A stretch of DNA of 64,000 bases from Burkholderia sp. D-99. Lineage in GTDB: Bacteria; Pseudomonadota; Gammaproteobacteria; Burkholderiales; Burkholderiaceae. The DNA lies in NCBI RefSeq assembly GCF_011605345.1, contig NZ_JAAOXM010000011.1:1-64000 (forward strand), given 5' to 3'. The notes under the pieces were generated by a model, which saw only the letters and a list, made by a program, of their open reading frames with translations, did not search any database and was not told the DNA's origin. Positions 26,660-35,757 of this stretch are shown in pieces (positions within the stretch are counted from its first letter, which is position 1; each line of letters opens with the position of its first letter). Position numbers and translations under genes: made by a program.

Positions 26660-27298
26660 TCAGGCTTTCCCGCCGCCCTGCGCGCCGCCGTCCGCGGCCG
26701 CCTTCTTCTTGTCACCGATCCGGCTTTCCTGCCCCGCCAGCAGCTTCGAAATGTTGCCGCGGTGACGCCACACGAGCAGCACGCTCATCGCGAGCACGGC
26801 CCACGCGACCGGGTTGTGGCCCGTGCCGAACAGGAACACGTCGAACACCGGCGCGAACACGGCCGCCACCAGCGCCGCGAGCGACGAATAGCGGAAGAAG
26901 AACGCGACGATCAGCCAGGTCAGCGCGGTCGCGAGCCCGAGCACCGGGTGCACGGCGAGCAGCACGCCGGCCGCGGTCGCGACGCCCTTGCCGCCCTGGA
27001 AGCGGAAGAACACCGGATACAGGTGACCGAGGAACACGGCGATCGCGACCCATGCGACCGCGACGTCGGGCAGGCCGAAGCGGCGGGCGAGCCAGACGGC
27101 AACCCAGCCCTTGAACGCGTCGCCGACGAGCGTCAGGATCGCGGCCTTCTTGTTGCCGCTGCGCAGCACGTTGGTCGCGCCGGGATTCTTCGACCCGTAC
27201 GAACGCGGGTCGGCCAGGCCCATCGCGCCACTGACGACGACGGCGAACGACACCGAACCGATCAGGTAGGCAACAAGGGCAGCGAGCAGGATCTGCAT
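26660..27298 (-). CDS. plsY: Acyl-phosphate:glycerol-3-phosphate acyltransferase
   Basis: A 212-residue inner-membrane enzyme that starts phospholipid synthesis with PlsX-made acyl phosphate. It has about five helices and three cytosolic motifs: SGAMGLADPRSYGSKNPGATN, GHLYPVFFRFQGGKGVATA, and WRHRGNISKLLAG. The C-terminus is a charged Lys/Gly tail. ATG at 27298; ybaK lies upstream in the same direction, 114 bp away. Confidence 0.96.
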   Translation of the reverse strand: MQILLAALVAYLIGSVSFAVVVSGAMGLADPRSYGSKNPGATNVLRSGNKKAAILTLVGDAFKGWVAVWLARRFGLPDVAVAWVAIAVFLGHLYPVFFRFQGGKGVATAAGVLLAVHPVLGLATALTWLIVAFFFRYSSLAALVAAVFAPVFDVFLFGTGHNPVAWAVLAMSVLLVWRHRGNISKLLAGQESRIGDKKKAAADGGAQGGGKA

Positions 27299-27412
27299 GC
27301 GGAGGACTCTTCTTTCAACGTATCGGTAAAGGGACGGCTGCGCGGCAAGCCGGCAAGCCGAAACGGCGCCCATTCTACCGAACGGGCGCGGGGTGCCACG
27401 AAGGTGAAACCC

Positions 27413-27904
27413 TCAGTCGACACTCGCGCACTGCACGGGCTCCGCGCCGAGCAGCGACGTGAGCACGGCCGGCGCGAGGCTGACGAGGTAGCCGCGACGG
27501 CCGCCGTTCAGGTAGATCGTCGGCAACTCGAGGATCGTCGCCTCGACGTAGACGGGCATCGTCTTGCGCGTGCCGAACGGCGACGTGCCGCCGACGAGAT
27601 AGCCCGAATGACGGTTCGCGACCTCGGGCTTGCACGGCTCGACGCGCTTCGCGCCGATCTGCCGCGCGAGGTTCTTCGTCGATACCGTGCGGTCGCCGTG
27701 CATCAGCACGATCAGCGGCTTCGCCTGTTCATCTTCCATCACGAGCGTCTTCACGACGCTGTGCTCGTCGACGCCGAGCTGGCGCGCCGATTCGCCGGTG
27801 CCGCCGTGCTCGACGTAGTCGTACGGATGCTCGCCGAACACAACGCCGTGGCGGCGCAACAGCTGGGTCGCTGGGGTTTCGGACACGTGTCTGGATTTGC
27901 TCAT
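27413..27904 (-). CDS. ybaK: Cys-tRNA(Pro)/Cys-tRNA(Cys) deacylase YbaK
   Basis: A 163-residue trans-editing protein that hydrolyses Cys-tRNA(Pro). Family residues are visible: VVKTLVMEDEQ with the key lysine, HGDRTVSTKNLAR, and GGTSPFGTRK with EATILELPTIYLNGGRRG. Complete. Confidence 0.94.
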   Translation of the reverse strand: MSKSRHVSETPATQLLRRHGVVFGEHPYDYVEHGGTGESARQLGVDEHSVVKTLVMEDEQAKPLIVLMHGDRTVSTKNLARQIGAKRVEPCKPEVANRHSGYLVGGTSPFGTRKTMPVYVEATILELPTIYLNGGRRGYLVSLAPAVLTSLLGAEPVQCASVD

Positions 27905-28149
27905 GGCGGCATTTTAATGGTGAACGACCGGCGGGCGCGCAATGGCGCCTTCACGCCCGCGCCGACGGTATACTCGCGGCCCGTTTTCCGCCGGGCGGCC
28001 TGCTGCGTCGCCGCAACGATTCCGTCCATCATCATTGCGGACATCGCGAAGCGCTATTGCCCGAATGGCCGATTGTGGCGCGCACGCCGTCATGGCACGA
28101 TCGTTCGCCAACCTCGTCAGCCGCCGCCCGCCCCTTTTCTGGAGACGCC

Positions 28150-29712
28150 ATGTCCTCGTCCCCCCGTTCTTCCGAGCCGCTCGACGTCGATGCACTGCTC
28201 GCCGCGCTGCCTCACCGCATCGCCGACGTGCCCGCACGCCGGGCCGCGCAGGCGCCCGCGCACCCGGCGCTGATCGAGGACGCGCGCCGCCTGTCGTACG
28301 GCGAGCTGTCGCAGGCCGTCGATGCGGCGGCCGCGCTGCTCGCCAGCCTCGGCGTGCAAGGCGGCGACCGCGTGATGATCGTCGCCGAAAACTGCGTCGC
28401 GCAGATCGTGCTGCTGTTCGCGGTCGCCCGCCTAGACGCGTGGGCGCTCGTGTCGAACGCGCGCTTGTCGGCCGGTGAACTCGACGCGATCGCCGCGCAC
28501 GCGCGTCCGAAGCTGATCGCGTTCACCACCGACGCATCGCCCGACGCGCGCACGCATGCCTCGCGGCACGGCGCGACACCTGCCGGCACACTGCCGGTCG
28601 ACATCGGCGCGTGGTCGTATCGCGTCGACGCGAGCGCGCCGGGCGAACCGGTTGCCGCCGACGGCGCCGCGCAATGCGCGGCGCTGATCTACACGACCGG
28701 TACGACCGGCACACCGAAAGGCGTGATGCTGTCGCATCGCAACCTGCTGTTCATCGCGGCGACGTCGAGCACGCTGCGCCGCGTGTCGCCTGACGACGTC
28801 GTCTACACGGTGCTGCCCGTGTCGCACGTGTACGGGCTCGCGTCGGTCTGCCTCGGCAGCCTGTACGCGGGCGCGACGCTGCGGCTCGCCCCGCGCTTCT
28901 CGCCGGAAGCCGTGCGCGTTGCGCTCGCCGACGAAGGCGTCACGATCTTCCAGGGCGTGCCCGCGATGCACGCGAAGCTGCTCGAACACCTGCACACGCA
29001 CGGCCACGCGTGGCGCGCGCCGCGCCTGCGCTTCGCGTATTCGGGCGGCTCGCCGCTCGACGCGAACCTGAAGGCACGCGTCGAGCGCCTGTACGGCGTG
29101 CCGCTGCACAACGGCTACGGGATGACCGAAAGCAGCCCGACGATCACGCAGACGCCGCTCGACGCGCCACGCGCCGACAGCTCGGTCGGCGTGCCGATTC
29201 CCGGTGTGGAAATGCGGATCGTCGCACCGGACGGCACCGACGTGCCGCCCGGGGAAGTCGGCGAAATCCGCGTACGCGGGCCGAACGTGATGCTCGGCTA
29301 CTACCGCAACGCGGACGCCACACGCGCGGCCGTGTCGCCGGACGGCTGGCTGAGCACCGGCGATCTCGCGCGACAGGAAGCGGACGGCGCGGTGACGATC
29401 GCGGGCCGCAGCAAGGAGCTGATCATCCGGTCGGGCTTCAACGTCTATCCGGTCGAAGTCGAACAGGTGCTGAACGCGCATCCGGACGTCGTGCAGGCGG
29501 CCGTCATCGGCCGCGCGGTCGAAGGTAACGAGGAAGTGCTCGCGTTCGTCGAACTGGTGCCCAATGCGACCGCGGGCGAAGCAGCGTTGCACGCATGGTG
29601 TGCCGAGCGGCTCGCGCCTTACAAACGCCCCGCACACATCCGTATCCTCGACGCGCTGCCGGCCGCGTCGACGGGCAAGGTGCTGAAGCACAAGCTGCGC
29701 GAGCTGGTCTGA
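28150..29712 (+). CDS. AMP-dependent acyl-CoA synthetase/ligase
   Basis: A 520-residue ANL-superfamily enzyme that activates a carboxylate as acyl-AMP and then acyl-CoA. Core motifs: YTTGTTGTPKGVML (P-loop, about 179-192), NGYGMTESSPT, GWLSTGDLAR, GRSKELIIRSGFNVYP, and the C-terminal catalytic lysine in STGKVLKHKL. Length and the GFNVYPVEVEQ hinge match medium/long-chain fatty acid CoA ligases; benzoate-type acids are also possible. Stands alone between ybaK and xerD. Confidence 0.9.
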   Translation: MSSSPRSSEPLDVDALLAALPHRIADVPARRAAQAPAHPALIEDARRLSYGELSQAVDAAAALLASLGVQGGDRVMIVAENCVAQIVLLFAVARLDAWALVSNARLSAGELDAIAAHARPKLIAFTTDASPDARTHASRHGATPAGTLPVDIGAWSYRVDASAPGEPVAADGAAQCAALIYTTGTTGTPKGVMLSHRNLLFIAATSSTLRRVSPDDVVYTVLPVSHVYGLASVCLGSLYAGATLRLAPRFSPEAVRVALADEGVTIFQGVPAMHAKLLEHLHTHGHAWRAPRLRFAYSGGSPLDANLKARVERLYGVPLHNGYGMTESSPTITQTPLDAPRADSSVGVPIPGVEMRIVAPDGTDVPPGEVGEIRVRGPNVMLGYYRNADATRAAVSPDGWLSTGDLARQEADGAVTIAGRSKELIIRSGFNVYPVEVEQVLNAHPDVVQAAVIGRAVEGNEEVLAFVELVPNATAGEAALHAWCAERLAPYKRPAHIRILDALPAASTGKVLKHKLRELV

Positions 29713-29760
29713 CGCTGGCGGGCCGGTGCGCCCGCCGGAGCCTGTGCAGCGAAGTGTGCG

Positions 29761-30711
29761 CTAACCGCGCGGATGGTGTTGGGCGTGCAGCGTCTTCAAC
29801 CGCTCGCGCGCGACGTGCGTATAGATCTGCGTGGTCGAGATGTCGCTGTGACCGAGCAGCAATTGCACGACGCGCAGGTCGGCGCCGTGATTCAGCAAGT
29901 GCGTCGCGAACGCGTGCCGCAGCGTGTGCGGCGACAGGTGTGCGCGTACGTCCGCGTGCTGCGCGTGACGCTTGATGATGTTCCAGAACTGCTGGCGCGT
30001 CATCCCGTCGCCGCGTGCGGTCACGAACAGCGCGTCGGCCGCGCGCGCGCCGAGCAGCGCCGGCCGCGCATCGCGCAGATAGCGCTCGATCCAGCCGTGC
30101 GCGACTTCGCCGAACGGCACTAGCCGTTCCTTCGAGCCCTTGCCCATCACGCGCACGACGCCCTCGTTGAGCCCCACCTCGACGGTCTTCAGCGTCACGA
30201 GTTCGCTCACGCGCAACCCGCTCGCATACATCAGCTCGAGCATCGTGCGATCGCGCAGGCCGAGCGGCGTGCCGATGTCGGGCGCGCCGAGCAGCGCCTC
30301 GACCTGCGCCTCCGACAACGTCGACGGAAACCGGGCGGCCTGTTTCGCGGACGTGATCCGCAGCGTCGGGTCGGCGCTCGCGCGATGTTCACGCACGGCC
30401 CAGCCGTAATAGCGCCGGAACACGGACAGCCGCCGGTTCGACGACGTCGCCTTGCCGTCGCTGCGCGCGGCGATATAGCCCGTCACCATCGCTTCGTCGA
30501 CCGAATCGAGCGACGTGTCGTGCGTCTCGGCCAGCCATTGGGAAAACAGCACCAGATCGCGCCGGTAAGCATCGAGCGTGTTGCGTGCGAGCCCGTGCTC
30601 GAGCCACAGCGCATCGCAAAACACGTCGATCGATGCGCGGCTCGCGAGCAGCGCGGGTGACGCCGCGGCGGCATCGCCGTCGGCTTCGGGGGAAATCAGC
30701 GATTCACTCAT
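29761..30711 (-). CDS. xerD: Tyrosine recombinase XerD
   Basis: A 316-residue recombinase that, with XerC, resolves chromosome dimers at dif. The catalytic set is complete: R167 (ASGLRVSEL), K191 (GKGSKERLVPF), H262 and R265 (SPHTLRHAFATHLL), H288 (LLGHSDISTT) and Y297 (IYTHV). The N-terminal SAM-like domain spans about 25-115. Its ATG shares one base with the ogt stop (TGATG), so the two are translationally coupled. Confidence 0.96.
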   Translation of the reverse strand: MSESLISPEADGDAAAASPALLASRASIDVFCDALWLEHGLARNTLDAYRRDLVLFSQWLAETHDTSLDSVDEAMVTGYIAARSDGKATSSNRRLSVFRRYYGWAVREHRASADPTLRITSAKQAARFPSTLSEAQVEALLGAPDIGTPLGLRDRTMLELMYASGLRVSELVTLKTVEVGLNEGVVRVMGKGSKERLVPFGEVAHGWIERYLRDARPALLGARAADALFVTARGDGMTRQQFWNIIKRHAQHADVRAHLSPHTLRHAFATHLLNHGADLRVVQLLLGHSDISTTQIYTHVARERLKTLHAQHHPRG

Positions 30712-31178
30712 CAGTACGGCACGCCCTCGTGCGCCAGCAGCCAGCGCTTCACTTTCTGGTAATAACCGTTGTCGTCGTGGTTCGCGAAGCCGCCGAGGCC
30801 GCCCGCCGCGACGACGCGATGGCACGGGATCACGAGCGGAAAATAGTTCGCGCCGCACGCCTGACCGACCGCGCGCGGCGCGCTGCCGATCCGTTTCGCA
30901 ACCTGCCCGTAGGTCAGCACCGTGCCAGGCGGGATATCGCTGATCACGTCCCACACGCGGTGCTGGAACGCGCTGCCGACTTCGGCGAGCGGCAGGTCGA
31001 AGCGCGCCGACGCGCGCTCGAAATAACGTTCGATCTGCTTGACCGCGCGCTTCGCGAGCGGCGAATCCGGATCGATCGACTTCACCGATTCGGGCAGATA
31101 GACGATCTCGCGCACCACCGCGGCATCCGTGCGGACGCCGACCTTGCCGAACGGTGCGTCGATGACTGCATTGAACAT
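30711..31178 (-). CDS. ogt: Methylated-DNA-[protein]-cysteine S-methyltransferase
   Basis: A 155-residue suicide DNA repair protein that takes the methyl group from O6-methylguanine. Active-site PCHRVV at about 118-123 with C119; the HTH is FQHRVWDVISDIPPGTVLTYGQVAKRIG. It lacks the Ada regulatory domain. ATG at 31178 follows AGGAGA. Coupled to xerD downstream. Confidence 0.95.
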   Translation of the reverse strand: MFNAVIDAPFGKVGVRTDAAVVREIVYLPESVKSIDPDSPLAKRAVKQIERYFERASARFDLPLAEVGSAFQHRVWDVISDIPPGTVLTYGQVAKRIGSAPRAVGQACGANYFPLVIPCHRVVAAGGLGGFANHDDNGYYQKVKRWLLAHEGVPY

Positions 31179-31242
31179 GGCCCTCTCCTGACCGACGGAT
31201 GCGCGCGGCACCACCGCGCGCCGACGACACTGTACGCCGCCT

Positions 31243-32478
31243 TCACGCGGCACGCAGCGCCCATTCGACATGCTCGCGCACGACCGGCGACGGATCGTCG
31301 GCCCGCGCGCGCAACGCGGCGACGATCGCGTCGCGCGCCTGCGGCGCGAGCCGGCCCTCACCCGCGCGCAGCGCATTGCCGAGCCCGACCGCGAGATTGC
31401 GCAACCAGCTTTCGTAGCCGATGCGCCGGATCGCACTGCCCTGCATCCGCGTATCGAACGTGTCCGCATCCCACGCAAACAGCTCGACCAGCGTCGCGCG
31501 GTCGAGGCCGTGCCGCACGTCGAAATCGGCAACGGGCGCGGCCTGCGCGAACTTGTTCCACGGGCACACGAGCTGGCAATCGTCGCAGCCGTACACGCGA
31601 TTGCCGATCATCGGCCGCAGCGGCTCGGGGATGCTGCCTTTCAGTTCGATCGTCAGGTACGAGATGCAGCGGCGCGCGTCGACGCGGTACGGCTCGACGA
31701 TCGCGCCGGTCGGGCACGCGTCGATGCAGCGCGTACAGCTGCCGCAATGCGCACCGGGCGTCTCGGGCGCGGTGTCCGGCGACGTGTGCGCGTCGGTCGG
31801 CAACGGAACGTCGACGTAGATCTCGCCGAGGAAGAACAGCGAACCCGCATCGCGCTGCAGCAGCAGCGTGTGCTTGCCGCGCCAGCCGACGCCGGCCTTC
31901 TGCGCGAGCTCGACCTCGAGCACGGGCGCCGAATCGGTGAACACGCGGTAACCGAACGCGCCGATCTCTTGCTCGATTCGCTCGGCGAGCGTCTGCAGCC
32001 GGTTGCGCAGCACCTTGTGATAGTCGCGGCCGCGTGCATAGATGGACACGACGGCCGCCTGCGGATCGTCGAGCCGGGCGCGTTCGCGCGCGCGCCAGTC
32101 GTGCGGCGCGAGCGCGCCCGGCTCATCGTCGGGCGCGCCGGCGGCGAGCGTTTCGGCCGGCAGATAGGCGAGCCGCGCGGAGATCACGCGTCGCGTACCG
32201 GCCACAAGTTCGGCCGGACGCGCGCGTTTCATCCCATGTTTCGCCATATAATCCATTTCGCCGTGGTAGCCGGCTTCCAGCCAGGCGGCGAGGCCTGCTT
32301 CGGCATCCGAGAGATCGGTATCGCTGATGCCGATCGCCCCGAAACCCAATTCGCGCCCCCACGCCCTGATGCGCGCGGCGAGCGCAGTCAACGCCGCATC
32401 GTCGAGCGCGCACGGTGCCGCGCCTTCGGCACGAGTCGAAGGCCTGTCGGATGCGGCGAGTTCCGGTAATCGGTTCAT
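31243..32478 (-). CDS. queG: Epoxyqueuosine reductase
   Basis: A 411-residue cobalamin and iron-sulfur enzyme that makes queuosine from epoxyqueuosine in tRNA. Two [4Fe-4S] motifs are visible: CGSCTRCIDACP and CDDCQLVCPW. The N-terminal catalytic Asp lies in VFTDSAPVLEVELAQKAGVGWRGKH, and a HEAT-like C-terminus follows. Divergent from tsaE with 17 bp between start codons. Confidence 0.96.
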   Translation of the reverse strand: MNRLPELAASDRPSTRAEGAAPCALDDAALTALAARIRAWGRELGFGAIGISDTDLSDAEAGLAAWLEAGYHGEMDYMAKHGMKRARPAELVAGTRRVISARLAYLPAETLAAGAPDDEPGALAPHDWRARERARLDDPQAAVVSIYARGRDYHKVLRNRLQTLAERIEQEIGAFGYRVFTDSAPVLEVELAQKAGVGWRGKHTLLLQRDAGSLFFLGEIYVDVPLPTDAHTSPDTAPETPGAHCGSCTRCIDACPTGAIVEPYRVDARRCISYLTIELKGSIPEPLRPMIGNRVYGCDDCQLVCPWNKFAQAAPVADFDVRHGLDRATLVELFAWDADTFDTRMQGSAIRRIGYESWLRNLAVGLGNALRAGEGRLAPQARDAIVAALRARADDPSPVVREHVEWALRAA

Positions 32479-32495
32479 CGCACTATTTTACGAGA

Positions 32496-33047
32496 ATGCC
32501 AGCCACGTCCCATACGCCTCATGCCATCACGCTGCCTGCCCCGTTCGCGGAGCGCGTGATCGCGCTCGCCGACGAAGCGGCGACCGAGGCCTTCGGCACC
32601 CGCTTCGCGCACGCGCTCGACGCAGCGCGCGTCGATCTCGCCCGCGCGCATGCGTTCGACGGGCTGCAGATCCAGCTGGTCGGCGATCTCGGCGCGGGCA
32701 AGACATCCCTCGTGCGCGCGATCCTGCGCGGCCTCGGCCACACAGGGCGCGTGCGCAGCCCGACCTATACGCTCGTCGAGCCGTACGCGCTCGAACGCGA
32801 CGATGGGGAACTCGAGGTCTATCACTTCGATCTGTATCGTTTCAACGATCCGGCCGAATGGTCCGATGCAGGCTTTCGCGAATATTTCAATTCCAGCGCG
32901 ATCTGCCTCGTCGAATGGCCACAACAGGCGGGCACGCTGCTCGGCGTACCCGATCTGGTTTTCTCGCTCGACGTGGATGGCGACGGCCGCGCCCTCACCG
33001 TTCGGGCGTACAGCGCTTCAGGAAAGGCATGTCTCGAAAGATGTTGA
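32496..33047 (+). CDS. tsaE: tRNA threonylcarbamoyladenosine biosynthesis ATPase TsaE
   Basis: A 183-residue P-loop ATPase of the TsaBDE complex. Walker A is GDLGAGKTS (about 68-76). SPTYTLVEPY and HFDLYRF are the switch-type motifs, and LVEWPQQAGTLLG is the conserved C-terminal Trp region. Its 3' end overlaps amiC by 19 bp, the usual tsaE-amiC arrangement. Confidence 0.96.
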   Translation: MPATSHTPHAITLPAPFAERVIALADEAATEAFGTRFAHALDAARVDLARAHAFDGLQIQLVGDLGAGKTSLVRAILRGLGHTGRVRSPTYTLVEPYALERDDGELEVYHFDLYRFNDPAEWSDAGFREYFNSSAICLVEWPQQAGTLLGVPDLVFSLDVDGDGRALTVRAYSASGKACLERC

Positions 33048-34561
33048 TCAAACCGTTCCGCTCGATCGAATCGGCGGCCACCGCGACGCACAACTGGCGG
33101 CGTCGCCAGATCCTGTGCGCGGGCGCGTCGACGCTGGTGCTCGGTCTCGTCGCGCCGCGTCTCGCGCACGCGTCGTCGGTGCTCGGCGTGCGCGTGTGGC
33201 CCGCACGCGATTACACGCGCGTCACGATCGAATCCGACCAGCCGCTGCAGAATACTCAACAGCTGCTGCAGGGTCCCGACCGCCTCGTCGTCGACCTGAG
33301 CGGCCTCGATCTCGACCAGGCGCTGCGCGACCTCGTGTCGAAGATCGCGCCGAACGACCCGCAGATCCAGTCGGTGCGCGTCGGCCAATATCAGCCGCAC
33401 GTCGTGCGGATGGTGTTCGACCTGAAAGGTTCGGTGAAGCCGCAGGTGTTCACGCTGCCTCCGGTCGGCACCTACAAGTACCGGCTCGTGTTCGACCTGT
33501 ATCCGGCCGTCGCGCCCGATCCGCTGACCGACCTGATCGCGCAGACGGAACGCAAGGAGCAGGCGCTCAACGATACCGCGCGCGCGCAGCAGATGCAGCC
33601 GCCGACCGCGCTGAACGGGCCGGGCACGCCCCTGCCGCCGCCCGCCGCGGGCGACGGCAGCGACGCGTTCTTCCAGCGATTCGCACAGAACACGCCGGCC
33701 GCGCCGCACACGCCGCCCGCCGCCGGCACGCCTTCGACACCCGCGAAGCCGGCTGTCAAGCCGCCGCCCGTCATCGCGCGCCGCGACGACAGCGACGACG
33801 ACGGCGACACCTACAAGTTCACCGCACCGAAATCCGGCAAGGGCGGCACCGTGCGCCTGCTGACGGTGGCGATCGATCCGGGCCACGGCGGCGAGGATCC
33901 GGGCGCGATCGGCGGCGGCGGCACGTACGAGAAGCACATCGCGCTCGACATCGCGAAGAAGCTGCGCGCGAAGATCGACGGCGCGCCGAACATGCGCGCG
34001 ATGATGACGCGCGACGCCGACTTCTTCGTGCCGCTGAATGTGCGCGTGCAGAAAGCGCGCCGCGTGGGCGCAGATCTCTTCGTGTCGATCCACGCGGACG
34101 CGTTCACGACGCCGTCAGCGCGCGGCTCTTCCGTGTTCGCGCTGTCCGATCACGGCGCGACGAGCGCCGCGGCGCGCTGGATGGCGAACAAGGAGAACTC
34201 GTCCGACCTGATCGGCGGCATCAACATCAAGACGGCGGACGCGGCCGTGAACCGCGCGCTGTTCGACATGTCGACGACCGCACAGATCCGCGATTCGCTG
34301 CGCTACGGCAACTACGTGCTGAAGGAAGTCGGCGGCATCAACAAGCTGCACAAGGGCTCGGTCGAGCAGGCCGGGTTCGCGGTGCTGAAGGCGCCCGACA
34401 TTCCATCGATCCTCGTCGAGACCGCGTTCATCAGCAACCCGGAAGAAGAGAGCCGGCTGAACGACGACAGCTATCGCGACCAGATGGCCGACGCGATCTT
34501 CCGCGGCATCAAGCGCTATTTCTCCGCGAATCCGCCGCTCGCGAAGAACCGGATGGCCTGA
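33029..34561 (+). CDS. amiC: N-acetylmuramoyl-L-alanine amidase (AmiC type)
   Basis: 510 residues. A twin-arginine-type signal (NWRRRQILCAGAS followed by a hydrophobic run to AHA, about residues 22-49) sends it to the periplasm folded. An AMIN domain (about 50-170) targets the septum. A low-complexity Pro/Ala linker (about 195-265) precedes the amidase_3 catalytic domain, with zinc ligands in DPGHGGEDPGA, YEKHIALD and FVSIHADAF and the catalytic Glu in LVETAFISN. It splits daughter-cell peptidoglycan. ATG at 33029 follows AGGAAAGGC; a second ATG at 33041 is possible. Confidence 0.94.
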   Translation: MSRKMLIKPFRSIESAATATHNWRRRQILCAGASTLVLGLVAPRLAHASSVLGVRVWPARDYTRVTIESDQPLQNTQQLLQGPDRLVVDLSGLDLDQALRDLVSKIAPNDPQIQSVRVGQYQPHVVRMVFDLKGSVKPQVFTLPPVGTYKYRLVFDLYPAVAPDPLTDLIAQTERKEQALNDTARAQQMQPPTALNGPGTPLPPPAAGDGSDAFFQRFAQNTPAAPHTPPAAGTPSTPAKPAVKPPPVIARRDDSDDDGDTYKFTAPKSGKGGTVRLLTVAIDPGHGGEDPGAIGGGGTYEKHIALDIAKKLRAKIDGAPNMRAMMTRDADFFVPLNVRVQKARRVGADLFVSIHADAFTTPSARGSSVFALSDHGATSAAARWMANKENSSDLIGGINIKTADAAVNRALFDMSTTAQIRDSLRYGNYVLKEVGGINKLHKGSVEQAGFAVLKAPDIPSILVETAFISNPEEESRLNDDSYRDQMADAIFRGIKRYFSANPPLAKNRMA

Positions 34562-34615
34562 CGGCCGTACCCGGCCACCCCACCCCGCCGCCGGCACGCA
34601 GTGCGTGCCGGCGCG

Positions 34616-35497
34616 TCACGATGCCGCGAAGCGGCGCATCAGTTTCCCGCCGAACACGTTCACCGCGAGCCCGCCCATCACGAGCGCCGTGCCGATCAGC
34701 TGCGTGCGCGTCAGATGCTCGTCGAGCAGCAGCGCCGAGGAAGCCAGGCCGACGATCGGCACCAGCAACGAGAACTGCGCGACCTGCGCGGCCGGATAGC
34801 GCGACAGCAGGCGGCTCCACAGCCCGTAGCCGAGCAGCGTCGCGACGAACGCGAGATAGACGACCGCGAAGATCGACGCACCGTTCAGCCCGGCGAGCGC
34901 GGCCGCGATCCGCTGCGGCCCTTCGAACCACAGCGACAGCAGGAAGAACGGCACGGGCGGCACGAGGCTTGCCCACACCACGAGCGACACGAGGTTCGCA
35001 CGGCCGACCTTCTTCGTGACGATGTTGCCGAACGCCCACATCGCCGCCGAGCAGATCGTCAACAGGAAGCCCGCGAGCGTCATCGCGCGGCCGCCCTGCG
35101 CCGCGATCACGACGAGCCCGCCCGCGGCGATCGCGAGCCCGAACAGGTTCTGCATGCGCAGCCGCTCGCCGAGGAACAGCATCGCGAACACGAGCGTGAA
35201 GAATGCCTGCGACTGCAGCACGAGCGACGCGAGGCCGGCCGGCATGCCGACGTACATGCCGGTGAACAGGAACACGAACTGGCCGAGCTGGATCGTCGCG
35301 CCATACAGCACCAGCAGGCGCCACGGAATTTGCGGCCGGCGCACGAAGAACACCGCGGGCACGGCCGCGAGCGTGAAGCGCAGCGCGCCGAGCAGCATCG
35401 GCGGCATGCCGTGCAGGCCGACCTTGATCACGACGAAGTTCACGCCCCACGCCAGGATCACGACCAGCGCAAGCAGCAAGTCCTTCGGGGCCATCAT
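34616..35497 (-). CDS. EamA/DMT-superfamily permease
   Basis: A 293-residue inner-membrane protein with ten hydrophobic segments in two EamA repeats (ILAWGVNFVVIKVGL at the start; AMWAFGNIVTKKVG opens the second). The family exports or imports amino acids and other metabolites. The start may be the ATG at 35497 or at 35494, preceded by GAGGAGACG. Convergent with amiC, divergent from pirin. Substrate unknown. Confidence 0.9.
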   Translation of the reverse strand: MMAPKDLLLALVVILAWGVNFVVIKVGLHGMPPMLLGALRFTLAAVPAVFFVRRPQIPWRLLVLYGATIQLGQFVFLFTGMYVGMPAGLASLVLQSQAFFTLVFAMLFLGERLRMQNLFGLAIAAGGLVVIAAQGGRAMTLAGFLLTICSAAMWAFGNIVTKKVGRANLVSLVVWASLVPPVPFFLLSLWFEGPQRIAAALAGLNGASIFAVVYLAFVATLLGYGLWSRLLSRYPAAQVAQFSLLVPIVGLASSALLLDEHLTRTQLIGTALVMGGLAVNVFGGKLMRRFAAS

Positions 35498-35757
35498 CGG
35501 CGTCTCCTCGATTGTCGAATTGTTGTGGAAGGTGTTCTCGAGCCCCGTCGCTTCGCGTCAGGCTTCCGAGGTGGTGATCCCCCAAAGGGGACGTCCTGCA
35601 GGGCGGAAAACCCGCGGCGGCCCGGCGTTTTCTCGGGAAGCCGGTCAGTCTACCGGGTTTCGGCACCCGGCCCGATACCCGCGCGGCGCGAATGGAATCG
35701 GCGGCGGACGGCCAGTACAATGACCGGCATCGCCCCCGCCGCCCCACAGGAACAGCC
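35498..35757. other. Intergenic region with GC-rich hairpins between EamA permease and pirin genes
   Basis: 260 bp between divergent starts. Dyads visible on the plus strand include TCCCC-CAA-AGGGGA at about 35578 and GCGG-AAAAC-CCGC at about 35607, placed side by side. They could form a structured leader for the permease gene. TACAAT at 35716-35721 is a possible -10 for the pirin gene. Confidence 0.35.
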
